Assembly: GCA_030620575.1 (NCBI GenBank)
Contig: JAUXEL010000016.1
Location: 1-17,119, forward strand
DNA length: 17,119 bases
Source of the DNA: Fidelibacterota bacterium
GTDB taxonomy: Bacteria > Fidelibacterota > Fidelibacteria > Fidelibacterales > Fidelibacteraceae
Direction of reading: 5' to 3'
The position numbers were made by a program, and so were the translations under genes. Below are positions 8,271 to 15,239 of this stretch, piece by piece. Within the stretch, counting starts at the first letter, position 1. Each line of letters begins with the position of its first letter. The notes below the pieces were generated by a model. That model was not told the origin of the DNA, searched no databases, and worked only from the letters and a program-made list of their open reading frames with translations.

Positions 8271-8372
8271 TTCTCTCTCTCATTGCTGTGAAAATTCTCT
8301 CTCTCTCATTGCTGTGAAAATTCTCGCTCTTTTAATTGCTTTCAAAAAACTTTCTCTCATTGCAGTACGAAA
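8271..8372 (-). repeat. Four imperfect tandem copies of a CT/GA-rich repeat in the leader of the secreted paralogue
   Basis: Plus-strand copies lie at 8271-8294, 8295-8320, 8321-8349 (diverged) and 8351-8372 (diverged). The core is a TTCTCTCT run, then CATTGCTGTGAAAA. The first two copies are identical except that the second has one extra CT (five CT units against four). The array ends 36 bases before the ATG at 8235, so it probably lies in the 5' untranslated region. Confidence 0.8.
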
Positions 8373-8620
8373 TTAATAAAAAGTAATTAGCTATGCAATA
8401 CCCTCAGGTGTTAATTGATTGAATGTTAATAATATAGTGAGTTAAAGGTTCTAAATACTGCTTAAAACAGGATTCTTAATGTATTTTTAATCCTTACTTG
8501 ACGATACATTAATTATTATCGATCAGTTTAAATAAATCTTAATTTTCGGGTGTTTATTTCAATATTTTGTTAATACGTGTCGCCATCTGACAGTTAATAT
8601 TAATAAAAGGGGGGTGAAAT
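8373..8620. other. AT-rich non-coding gap between tnaA and the secreted paralogue
   Basis: I see no gene here. The promoter of the 6952-8235 gene should lie in it, but no convincing -35/-10 pair was found. Small features are a CGATA...TATCG inverted repeat (8502-8521, 10-base centre) and a run of six G at 8609-8614 next to the tnaA stop. There is no clear terminator for tnaA. Confidence 0.5.
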
Positions 8621-10000
8621 TTACTCATATTTCAATCTTGAAGTAAAATGACGCAGAACCGGTGGCTCATATTCAAATACCAGTCCTTTGATTTTTCCCC
8701 GTTTTTCGTAAATAGAAATAACAGCTTGCGCAACAATATCAAGGTGCGCATAGGTATATGTCCTGCGGGGAATTGCCAATCGCATCCATTCAAATGGACT
8801 TTCAATGTTTTGACCTGTTTCAGGATCACGCCCCAGCAGCATGGAACCGATTTCAACACCGCGAACACCGGCTTCAAGATATAATGCATTACATACAGAT
8901 TGTGCCGGAAAACGATCAAATGGAATGTGTGGACAGATGCGTTTACAGTCGACAAATACCGCATGCCCTCCGGAAGGATACTGGATTGGAATACCGGCCT
9001 GTTTTAATTTCTCTGCAAGGTAACGTACCTGATCCAAACGATGCCGCAAATAATGTTCATCCATACCTTCTTCCAATCCTACCGCCATTGCTTCTAAATC
9101 CCGGCCGGCCAGTCCACCGTATGTCGGAAAGCCCTCGTAAGCCACAGTTCGAACCTGACATGTCTGGAAAAATTCAGTATCGTTTTTAATGGCAATTAAT
9201 CCCCCTATATTGACCAGTCCGTCTTTTTTTGCACTCATCAAAAATATATCTGTGTAATCAAACATTTCACGGGCTATTTCCTGAATGCTTTTCTGTTCAT
9301 ACCCGGCTTCCCTTTGTTTGATAAAAAAAGCATTTTCAGCAAATCGCGCACCATCCATGATCAGAGGAATATGATATTTTTTTGCAAGCGCACTTACCGC
9401 ACGCAGATTCTCCATGCTGACAGGCTCCCCTCCGGCGGAATTATTGGTAAGCGTCATAATGATTCCGGCAATATTATCGGCTTTATATTCTTTGATATAT
9501 GCCAGACATTTTTCAACATCCATATTTCCTTTAAAAGGATGGTAGGTGTCAATATCAAAACATGCATCGATAACACAGTCAATTGCGCGTGCACCGGCTA
9601 ATTCGACATGTGCACGGGTTGTATCGAAATGCATATTACTTATAAAATACATGCCGGATCGTGGAGTCAGCAATGGCAAGACAACCTGTTCAGCACCCCG
9701 CCCCTGGTGTGTCGGAATAATATGTTGATATCCGGTAATTGATTTTACTGTTTTTTCAAAGCGGTAAAAACTGCGGCTGCCGGCATAGGCTTCATCTCCC
9801 TGCATAAGAGCTGCCCACTGAAAATGACTCATCGCACCGGTGCCGCTATCAGTTAACAAATCTATATATACGGCTTCACTGGGAATCAGAAAAAGATTAT
9901 TGTATGCTTCTTTTAAGTACTTTTCCCGTTCTTCACGCGTTGTTTGTTTAATTGGTTCTACCATTTTAATTCGATATGGTGGAGCAACAAAATTTCCCAT
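8621..10000 (-). CDS. tnaA: Tryptophanase (tryptophan indole-lyase)
   Basis: 459 aa, pyridoxal-phosphate enzyme of the beta-eliminating lyase family. Splits tryptophan into indole, pyruvate and ammonia in the cytoplasm. Family landmarks are IDLLTDSGTGAMS (46-58), GDEAYAGSRSFY (68-79), PTHQGRGAEQ (96-105), MDGARFAEN (215-223, Asp216 for the PLP ring), and SAKKD (256-260, with Lys259 as the PLP lysine by alignment to E. coli Lys270). Two positions separate it from tyrosine phenol-lyase: Ile384 in VEIGSMLLG, where that enzyme has Arg381, and His451 in LRHFT, where it has Phe448. Both favour tryptophan. GGAGG at 10007-10011 gives a strong Shine-Dalgarno sequence. It lies 96 bases after lepB on the same strand. 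No tnaC leader or tryptophan permease is adjacent. Confidence 0.93.
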   Translation of the reverse strand: MGNFVAPPYRIKMVEPIKQTTREEREKYLKEAYNNLFLIPSEAVYIDLLTDSGTGAMSHFQWAALMQGDEAYAGSRSFYRFEKTVKSITGYQHIIPTHQGRGAEQVVLPLLTPRSGMYFISNMHFDTTRAHVELAGARAIDCVIDACFDIDTYHPFKGNMDVEKCLAYIKEYKADNIAGIIMTLTNNSAGGEPVSMENLRAVSALAKKYHIPLIMDGARFAENAFFIKQREAGYEQKSIQEIAREMFDYTDIFLMSAKKDGLVNIGGLIAIKNDTEFFQTCQVRTVAYEGFPTYGGLAGRDLEAMAVGLEEGMDEHYLRHRLDQVRYLAEKLKQAGIPIQYPSGGHAVFVDCKRICPHIPFDRFPAQSVCNALYLEAGVRGVEIGSMLLGRDPETGQNIESPFEWMRLAIPRRTYTYAHLDIVAQAVISIYEKRGKIKGLVFEYEPPVLRHFTSRLKYE

Positions 10001-10071
10001 CGTAAACCTCCATAAAACGTACTATTTGAAATTTCTGCCGATTCCCGGATTATCTTACATTATTATTTAAT

Positions 10072-10088
10072 TGTAAAATGAATTTACA
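10072..10088. promoter_or_regulatory. Short inverted repeat between lepB and tnaA
   Basis: TGTAAA / TTTACA around a 5-base centre, 9 bases after the lepB stop. It could be an operator for tnaA or a weak hairpin. It has no GC-rich stem or T-run, so a terminator is unlikely. The region is rich in TTACAT words, so chance is possible. Confidence 0.25.
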
Positions 10089-10096
10089 TTTATACA

Positions 10097-11059
10097 TTAC
10101 ATTGATGCATTTTTCTCTTTTTTATTTTTCTTCTTTGATTTAATACTGTCCCAGAAAAATGCATAGAATAATAGGATGCCCATTCCGCTAATGACCAGCA
10201 CCTTTTTCCAGGTTTTATCCCAAAGAACAAACTGTATTACGGTCGGTTTCCCTCTAATATATTTATAAGGAACCATCCCCCAGAACCGGCTGTCTGCACT
10301 GTTATCCCGGCTATCACCCATCATAAAATAAAAGTCCTGTTCCACTTTATACGTACGCTGTCTCTCTCCGTCAATATACCAATTGCCAAACCGATAGCTG
10401 ACTTTTTGGCCATCCAGAATTAATATGTTATATGCATATTCAGGAATTGCCGTGTCCAAATTAATAATATCCCCCTTTTTGGGAATATACAGAGGGCGGT
10501 ACTGATCCTGGTTCCCGTTTCCGGGCGGCCAGATGCGTGTATCAACAAAACTCTTGGGTAAAATACGCTCATAACTAATATTTGCCTGAAGCGGATCTTC
10601 AAATAATACACCGTTTACATATACTTGTTTATCTTTAATTTCAAGGGTGGATCCCGGTATACCAATACAACGTTTAACATAATCAAACATCCTGTTTTGC
10701 GGGTATTCAAAAATAACAATGTCGCCGGTTTCAGGTTTTTTAATTGCCGGCAAGTTTACATGGGGTAACATAAATCCAATTTGAGTAAATGGGATAGCAA
10801 TTTTATGGGGAGTTTGTGCTCCGTAATAAAATTGATTACCTACAACAAAGGTCCCTGTCATCATTGTGTTTTCCATTGAGCCTGTCGGGATAATATAATT
10901 ACAAAATATCATCGTTCGTATTATCCAGACAGCTATAATAATGATAGTCCATGATTTTATTTCATAAAGAACTTTTTCTTTCTTTGTGGCAAATTTACGT
11001 TTCCCTCTTTTATGTTTTACCTTTGTTTCCTGCTGTTCGGGTATATAGTGTTCTGTCAT
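10097..11059 (-). CDS. lepB: Signal peptidase I
   Basis: 320 aa, inner-membrane serine protease that cleaves signal peptides from exported proteins, presumably including the secreted proteins coded here. A basic N-terminus (KVKHKRGKRKFATKKEK) precedes a membrane segment (about 35-53). The nucleophile is Ser61 in IPTGSMENTM and the general base Lys129 in DYVKRCIGIPG. The conserved box GDSRDNSADSRFWG is at 248-261. An insert-like stretch (about 155-240) separates the lysine box from this box, making the protein longer than minimal homologues. A second hydrophobic segment (about 286-303) and a lysine-rich end follow. AAAGGA lies upstream of the ATG. It starts 16 bases after the RNase HII-YraN gene, so the two are probably one operon. 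Confidence 0.95.
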   Translation of the reverse strand: MTEHYIPEQQETKVKHKRGKRKFATKKEKVLYEIKSWTIIIIAVWIIRTMIFCNYIIPTGSMENTMMTGTFVVGNQFYYGAQTPHKIAIPFTQIGFMLPHVNLPAIKKPETGDIVIFEYPQNRMFDYVKRCIGIPGSTLEIKDKQVYVNGVLFEDPLQANISYERILPKSFVDTRIWPPGNGNQDQYRPLYIPKKGDIINLDTAIPEYAYNILILDGQKVSYRFGNWYIDGERQRTYKVEQDFYFMMGDSRDNSADSRFWGMVPYKYIRGKPTVIQFVLWDKTWKKVLVISGMGILLFYAFFWDSIKSKKKNKKEKNASM

Positions 11060-11075
11060 GTAGTTCCTTTGTATT

Positions 11076-12059
11076 TCATATAATATTTTCGTAATGTTCT
11101 ATATGCGGAGCATTCCAATCATGCCCGGATATCGTAAGCGCATCAAATCTAACATTATATTCCGACATATTCAAATCATAAAAATACCGTTCGGCAGCAT
11201 GCATCATTTTTTCAATTTTTTCTGGTGTCACGCGTTCAGCTGTCTCATATTCGCTCTTTCCAAATGATGTTTTAACTTCTACCATGATAAATTCTTTTTC
11301 ATTACGCATAATTATATCAATCTCTCCTTTGTTCCCGCCATGATAATTACGTGTAATATAATGGTAGCCTTTTAATATTAAATAATAAATAGCCCAGTTT
11401 TCCCCCCAGCGTCCCAGCATCATTTTTGTTGGGTGTTCCGGAAAGGACGTATGTTTTACAGGAGCAAATTCAGAACGATGTATAGGTGTCGGATAATATG
11501 TTTTAAGGGCATTCAAATGCTGCGCGGTACCGTATCCCTTATGTTTTTCAAAACCATATTCCGGATATATTTCTGCCCATCGCTTCATCATGCGGTCCCG
11601 GCTGACTTTTGCCAAAATCGATGCGGCGGCAATTGAAAAAGAGATACTGTCTCCTCCGATAATAGCATCTCCCCTGTATTTCAGTGTTTCCGGCATACGG
11701 TTACCGTCTACAAGAATATGTGCGGGATGAATATATATCTTTTCTACGGCACGTTCCATAGCTTTGAGGGCAGCTTGCAGGACATTCATTTTGTTAATTG
11801 CCTGCACCCCCATGGAATGGACAGCCCAGCTATTTGCATGTTCCACAATCCAGATATAGGCTTTTTCCCGTTGTTTTTCACTTAATTTTTTTGAATCCCG
11901 AATGAGATCATAATGCGCATCCTCCGGAAATATTACCGCAGCAGCAGTAACGGGTCCGGCCAGGGGTCCCCTACCGGCTTCATCTACGCCAATAATGGTA
12001 CCATATTTCTGCCGGTAGGTATTGTCGATATCATGAAGCGATGTATTATCGGAACGCAT
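11076..12059 (-). CDS. rnhB: RNase HII fused to a YraN (UPF0102) nuclease-like domain
   Basis: 327 aa in one uninterrupted frame. Residues about 18-205 are ribonuclease HII, which cuts RNA in RNA-DNA hybrids and removes misincorporated ribonucleotides. The metal-binding set is visible as DEAGRG (Asp26, Glu27), LVDGN (Asp118) and IIGGDSIS (Asp137), plus SIAAASILAKVSRD and KHKGYGT. Residues about 212-327 are a YraN-type domain: LGRWGENWA (Glu220), RNYHGGNKGEIDII (Glu246, Asp248), and MVEVKTS (Glu261, Lys263), a PD-(D/E)XK-like active-site pattern. Both sets of key residues look intact. The two are often neighbouring genes; here they are one protein. The ATG has no clear Shine-Dalgarno sequence, but the upstream lipoprotein gene ends 6 bases before it, so coupling is likely. 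lepB follows after 16 bases. Confidence 0.93.
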   Translation of the reverse strand: MRSDNTSLHDIDNTYRQKYGTIIGVDEAGRGPLAGPVTAAAVIFPEDAHYDLIRDSKKLSEKQREKAYIWIVEHANSWAVHSMGVQAINKMNVLQAALKAMERAVEKIYIHPAHILVDGNRMPETLKYRGDAIIGGDSISFSIAAASILAKVSRDRMMKRWAEIYPEYGFEKHKGYGTAQHLNALKTYYPTPIHRSEFAPVKHTSFPEHPTKMMLGRWGENWAIYYLILKGYHYITRNYHGGNKGEIDIIMRNEKEFIMVEVKTSFGKSEYETAERVTPEKIEKMMHAAERYFYDLNMSEYNVRFDALTISGHDWNAPHIEHYENII

Positions 12060-12065
12060 GGATAA

Positions 12066-13031
12066 TTATTTTTTAAAAACAGATTCTTTTTTCGTTGTCG
12101 AAGATGTACTTTTTTTATCTTTTTCTTTCAAAATTTCTTCTCCCGGCTCTTTTTCTTCTACCTTCTTTTCCACTTTCTTTTTTGCGGGTGTTATAGTTGT
12201 TTTTACCGAATCTTCCGGCGTCTGAGATTCCTTTTTCAAGTTTGTTGAAGAAGGTTTTTTTGTCACTTTATTTTCAGGCTTTTTCTTATATTTTATTTGA
12301 TCTGAAGTAGAAGGTTTTGCTTTATCCAAGTCTTTTTTGCCGATATTTTCTATACTATTGCCCGGAGGTGAGGGTTTCTTATCTGTCTCATCATCCGGAT
12401 CTGGAGTCGGTGGTTTAGGAATACTGGGGGGCTTAGGATAATGAGGACCGGGTCTGTAGGGATCAGTTATAATAATAATAGGAGGCGCTGAAGACACTTG
12501 AATTTCAGGTGTTCGGTCAATACTGATAGTAGAAGCATAAACCACTTTACCGGTTCCAACCTCAAAACAACGCACCGAAATCATGTCATCCCGTTTACCA
12601 CACAAAATACGGCCGTTTAAAATATATTCCGCTTGAATCAGTTTCTTTAATTCATACCCTTTATTGCTTATCAGGTTGGTTTGTGTAAGTTCCCGCTCTT
12701 TGACAATTTCATAGAGCGCATCACGCTCTACGACAATCGGGTTCCGATATCGATCCAAGCCGGAAATGATCATACCCGCAAAAAAAGCACCCTGCTTTAA
12801 ACTGTCACCGTATTCATCCGTAAAATTTAACACCACAACAGTCCGGGGCCCTGAACGTTTAAAACGGTGAGCCAATTTACGTGCGATAAATTTTGCGGCT
12901 TCCTGTTCATCGTCGACAATAATAAACGGTTCTTTGTTCTGAAAATATTTATTATAGTCATATTTTCCATAATATGTACTGCAACCACTTAACAATAAGA
13001 CAATAAATCCCAGCATGATGATCTTTTTCAT
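12066..13031 (-). CDS. CsgG/FlgO-like lipoprotein with lysine-, proline- and serine-rich tail
   Basis: 321 aa from ATG 13031, chosen because AAGGGG lies about 5 bases upstream and a clear lipoprotein signal then begins the protein (MKKIIMLGFIVLLLSGC, Cys17 in LLSGC). A longer frame from 13154 would run into comEC and bury the signal. Residues about 40-175 resemble the CsgG/FlgO/LpoB-type periplasmic alpha/beta domain: VVVLNFTDEYGD, then VVERDALYEIVKERELTQT, AEYILNGRI and VGTGKVVYASTIS. From about 185 the chain is low-complexity: proline-rich first (PKPPSIPKPPTPDPDD), then lysine/serine/threonine/glutamate-rich to the end, probably disordered and possibly wall- or membrane-associating. It sits 58 bases after comEC and 6 before the rnhB fusion. 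A link to an outer-membrane export or envelope function is inferred from the fold resemblance only. Confidence 0.75.
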   Translation of the reverse strand: MKKIIMLGFIVLLLSGCSTYYGKYDYNKYFQNKEPFIIVDDEQEAAKFIARKLAHRFKRSGPRTVVVLNFTDEYGDSLKQGAFFAGMIISGLDRYRNPIVVERDALYEIVKERELTQTNLISNKGYELKKLIQAEYILNGRILCGKRDDMISVRCFEVGTGKVVYASTISIDRTPEIQVSSAPPIIIITDPYRPGPHYPKPPSIPKPPTPDPDDETDKKPSPPGNSIENIGKKDLDKAKPSTSDQIKYKKKPENKVTKKPSSTNLKKESQTPEDSVKTTITPAKKKVEKKVEEKEPGEEILKEKDKKSTSSTTKKESVFKK

Positions 13032-13089
13032 TTTTACCCCTTTATGGTCATTAAAATAATATAAATAAAAGTGTGCACACTTGGTAGTA

Positions 13090-15123
13090 TTATTCTTTTT
13101 GGTATAAAACACTTGCAATGATAATACCGTGACGCACTTTTTCCACTTGTACATCAGTATTCATATGCGGAAAGTGATCCTCAGCTCCGCCGTGAATGCA
13201 AATACTGTCTTTTTTTGTCCGGATCATAAGAGATAAACTTTCACTTTCAGGGTGGATCAAAATATGCTGTTTCCCCATAGCCCAGCTGGTATCCCGGGTA
13301 ATTATTTTATAATCGGCCTCTATGGGTTCATGTATTTCAGGAATTAAAACCTGACAGCCGGGAAAATCCTGGCGAATGTATTGGACGGTCCCTTTTTTAG
13401 TTTTCTCCCATGCGGTAATAATTATTGTAACACGACGAATACCCCAATGCTCACAAAGTGCTTTAATAGATGCATCATAGTCATTATAATTAAATCCGAC
13501 ACTGCCTGTGTTGATAATTAATGCATCCTGTCCATTACGGAACACTATTGCCTGTCCGCGTTTTAGTGAAAGCTGGACCCACTCGGGACGCGTGCTGAAA
13601 TAAAACCATAAACCGCTAAAAAGCGTCAGCAAGACACAAAGTATATATCTCATTCTTTTGTTGTGTATACAAACGCATAAAATACATATCAGCACCGCTC
13701 CGACAATGCATGGTTTCCAATACGATGAAATGTTGAGTGTCCATATTCCGGACATAGATGCAAGTCGCAGTACGCCGCGAAATGCGCAAATACCCATATC
13801 CAAAGCATGTAATACAATATCGCTGAAAAAAGAAGGAAAATACAAACACGGTATGCTGAACATAGCACATATCATTACACAAAATGTTAATGGGATGGCA
13901 ATAATATTTAACATAAGTGAGGCAAGTTGAAAGGTGTTAAAATAGAATAAAGCGATGGGAGCTGTGAATAAAGCTGCGCTGGCAGACACCAGCAACATAT
14001 CATATGCATAGCGCACTGCCCAATTGTGCGGTGTAAATGAAATCCTGTTTTTCAGGATTTGATATCCGATCAATATTCCGCATACAGCAGAAAAAGAGAA
14101 TTGAAATCCAACATCGCGAAGATAAAAAGGGTTGATCAGTAAAAGTATTACGGCTGTTGCCGCAACAGCATTAAGTGCGTGATATCTACGCTGAAATACA
14201 GGTGCCAGGAGCACTAAAGCTGTCATCAAAGAAGACCGTATGACAGAAGGGGATCCTCCGGTTAAATAACAGTAAAAGATTAAAAAAACACATATCAGCA
14301 GTGTCCGGGGAATACGCGGGAGGGACAAACTTAACAGCAGCTGATATACAATCAGCACGATCAATCCCACATGCAACCCGGAAACTGCCAGTAAATGGCT
14401 GATACCCAGCTGGCGAAACATATTTGAAATACAATCGGGGATTTCTGATTTCATTCCCAGTAATAGTCCATTTACCAGACTTCCCTTCTCGATACCTAAT
14501 ACCGATAAGAAACGAACAGCAATTTGGGTGCGGATACAATAAGCCGCATATCGCAGTGGATGTTTTATTGCCGTTTCATTTATAACCGCCTTTGAATCTA
14601 CATTAAAGGAATGGGTGATCCCCTTCCCTTTTGCGTATTTTAGATAATCGAAATTATAAGGGTTGACATTGGGTGTAATGCATTTCACATGAACTAAGCT
14701 AAGATGATATGACTTCCCGGGAATAAGCACCGGCATACTTGCTTTTGCGTACATTGTTCCGCGGCAACGCTGATCATCAATTTCAGCTTCTACAGTATAG
14801 GAAGCTATATAATATGGTGTGGTTTTTTGTCGGAGAACGGTAATATCCAGGGCGATATCTCTTTCCGGTATTTCCCGTTTTTCCTGAAATTGCTGCTCTG
14901 CTATAGTACAGCGCAGCATTCCGGAAAGTAGGATACAAAGAATAAAAAGATATTTTGAAATTGGGCATGAATGATATCGGGCAATTAAAACAAGCGTGCA
15001 TAACAACAACAGCGCTATTACCCATATGGAACATAATAAAAAGAGCTGTAAAGAAATACCCGCGCAAAAAATCAACGCATAACGTACGGCAGGTGCTGTA
15101 AATGATGACGGCATGTCCCCCAC
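13090..15123 (-). CDS. comEC: ComEC/Rec2-type DNA uptake channel with degenerate metallo-beta-lactamase domain
   Basis: 677 aa inner-membrane protein. The family moves single-stranded DNA across the inner membrane during natural transformation. After N-terminal membrane segments (about 13-75) comes the OB-like soluble domain (about 85-185, with NPYNFDYLKYAKGKGI). The multi-helix Competence core (about 215-510) carries the hallmark HLLAVSGLHVGLI (243-255), NPFYLRDVGFQFSFSA (331-346) and further helices. The last ~160 residues align in layout with the metallo-beta-lactamase domain, but its metal motifs are absent: ITAWEKTKKG stands where SHxHxDHxGG is expected, and NTG where DGG is expected. 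The GTG at 15123 has no Shine-Dalgarno sequence; an in-frame ATG at 15114 preceded by GGGGG is an alternative start. A candidate promoter and CRP-like palindrome lie upstream. It leads the packed run of genes down to lepB. Confidence 0.9.
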   Translation of the reverse strand: MGDMPSSFTAPAVRYALIFCAGISLQLFLLCSIWVIALLLLCTLVLIARYHSCPISKYLFILCILLSGMLRCTIAEQQFQEKREIPERDIALDITVLRQKTTPYYIASYTVEAEIDDQRCRGTMYAKASMPVLIPGKSYHLSLVHVKCITPNVNPYNFDYLKYAKGKGITHSFNVDSKAVINETAIKHPLRYAAYCIRTQIAVRFLSVLGIEKGSLVNGLLLGMKSEIPDCISNMFRQLGISHLLAVSGLHVGLIVLIVYQLLLSLSLPRIPRTLLICVFLIFYCYLTGGSPSVIRSSLMTALVLLAPVFQRRYHALNAVAATAVILLLINPFYLRDVGFQFSFSAVCGILIGYQILKNRISFTPHNWAVRYAYDMLLVSASAALFTAPIALFYFNTFQLASLMLNIIAIPLTFCVMICAMFSIPCLYFPSFFSDIVLHALDMGICAFRGVLRLASMSGIWTLNISSYWKPCIVGAVLICILCVCIHNKRMRYILCVLLTLFSGLWFYFSTRPEWVQLSLKRGQAIVFRNGQDALIINTGSVGFNYNDYDASIKALCEHWGIRRVTIIITAWEKTKKGTVQYIRQDFPGCQVLIPEIHEPIEADYKIITRDTSWAMGKQHILIHPESESLSLMIRTKKDSICIHGGAEDHFPHMNTDVQVEKVRHGIIIASVLYQKE

Positions 15124-15151
15124 TATTTATTAATCATAAAATTAGGGAATT

Positions 15152-15181
15152 ATCTTAAGCAGATAAAGAATTTTAAGTCAA
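15152..15181 (-). promoter_or_regulatory. Candidate sigma70-type promoter of comEC
   Basis: On the minus strand TTGACT (15176-15181) and TAAGAT (15152-15157) are separated by 18 bases, ending 28 bases before the GTG start. It is the best -35/-10 pair in the nadE-comEC gap. Confidence 0.5.
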
Positions 15182-15201
15182 TATGCTATATAAATGGTTT
15201 T

Positions 15202-15219
15202 TTGTGACCATCATCACAA
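15202..15219. promoter_or_regulatory. CRP/FNR-family-like operator palindrome upstream of comEC
   Basis: TTGTGACCATCATCACAA contains TGTGA-N6-TCACA, the exact E. coli CRP consensus halves and spacing. Its centre lies about 65 bases before the predicted comEC transcription start, near the class I activator position. As a hairpin it lacks a downstream T-run in the nadE direction, so it is not a typical terminator for that gene. The cognate regulator is not in the window. Confidence 0.45.
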
Positions 15220-15239
15220 GATGTGAAAAATAAAAAAGT

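Noticed and set aside
8271..8372. CRISPR array
   Set aside because: The copies are directly abutting, diverged, and have no spacers; no cas genes are present.
8758..9189. Plus-strand frame of 143 codons opposite tnaA
   Set aside because: A shadow of tnaA codons; no family resemblance and no Shine-Dalgarno sequence.
10050..10097. Fifteen-residue leader frame before tnaA, overlapping the lepB stop as TAATG
   Set aside because: A TnaC-like leader should contain a critical Trp; this one (MYKCKFILQLNNNVR) has none and no Shine-Dalgarno sequence of note.
13032..13154. N-terminal extension of the CsgG-like lipoprotein into comEC
   Set aside because: It would place 41 residues before a textbook lipoprotein signal and overlap comEC by 65 bases; AAGGGG marks the shorter start.
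14186..14539. 117-codon minus-strand frame within comEC
   Set aside because: Overlaps the conserved ComEC core in another frame; composition and motifs support comEC only.
15202..15219. The TTGTGA...TCACAA palindrome as a terminator for nadE
   Set aside because: In the nadE direction it is followed by A residues rather than T, and the stem is short and AT-rich; an operator fits better.
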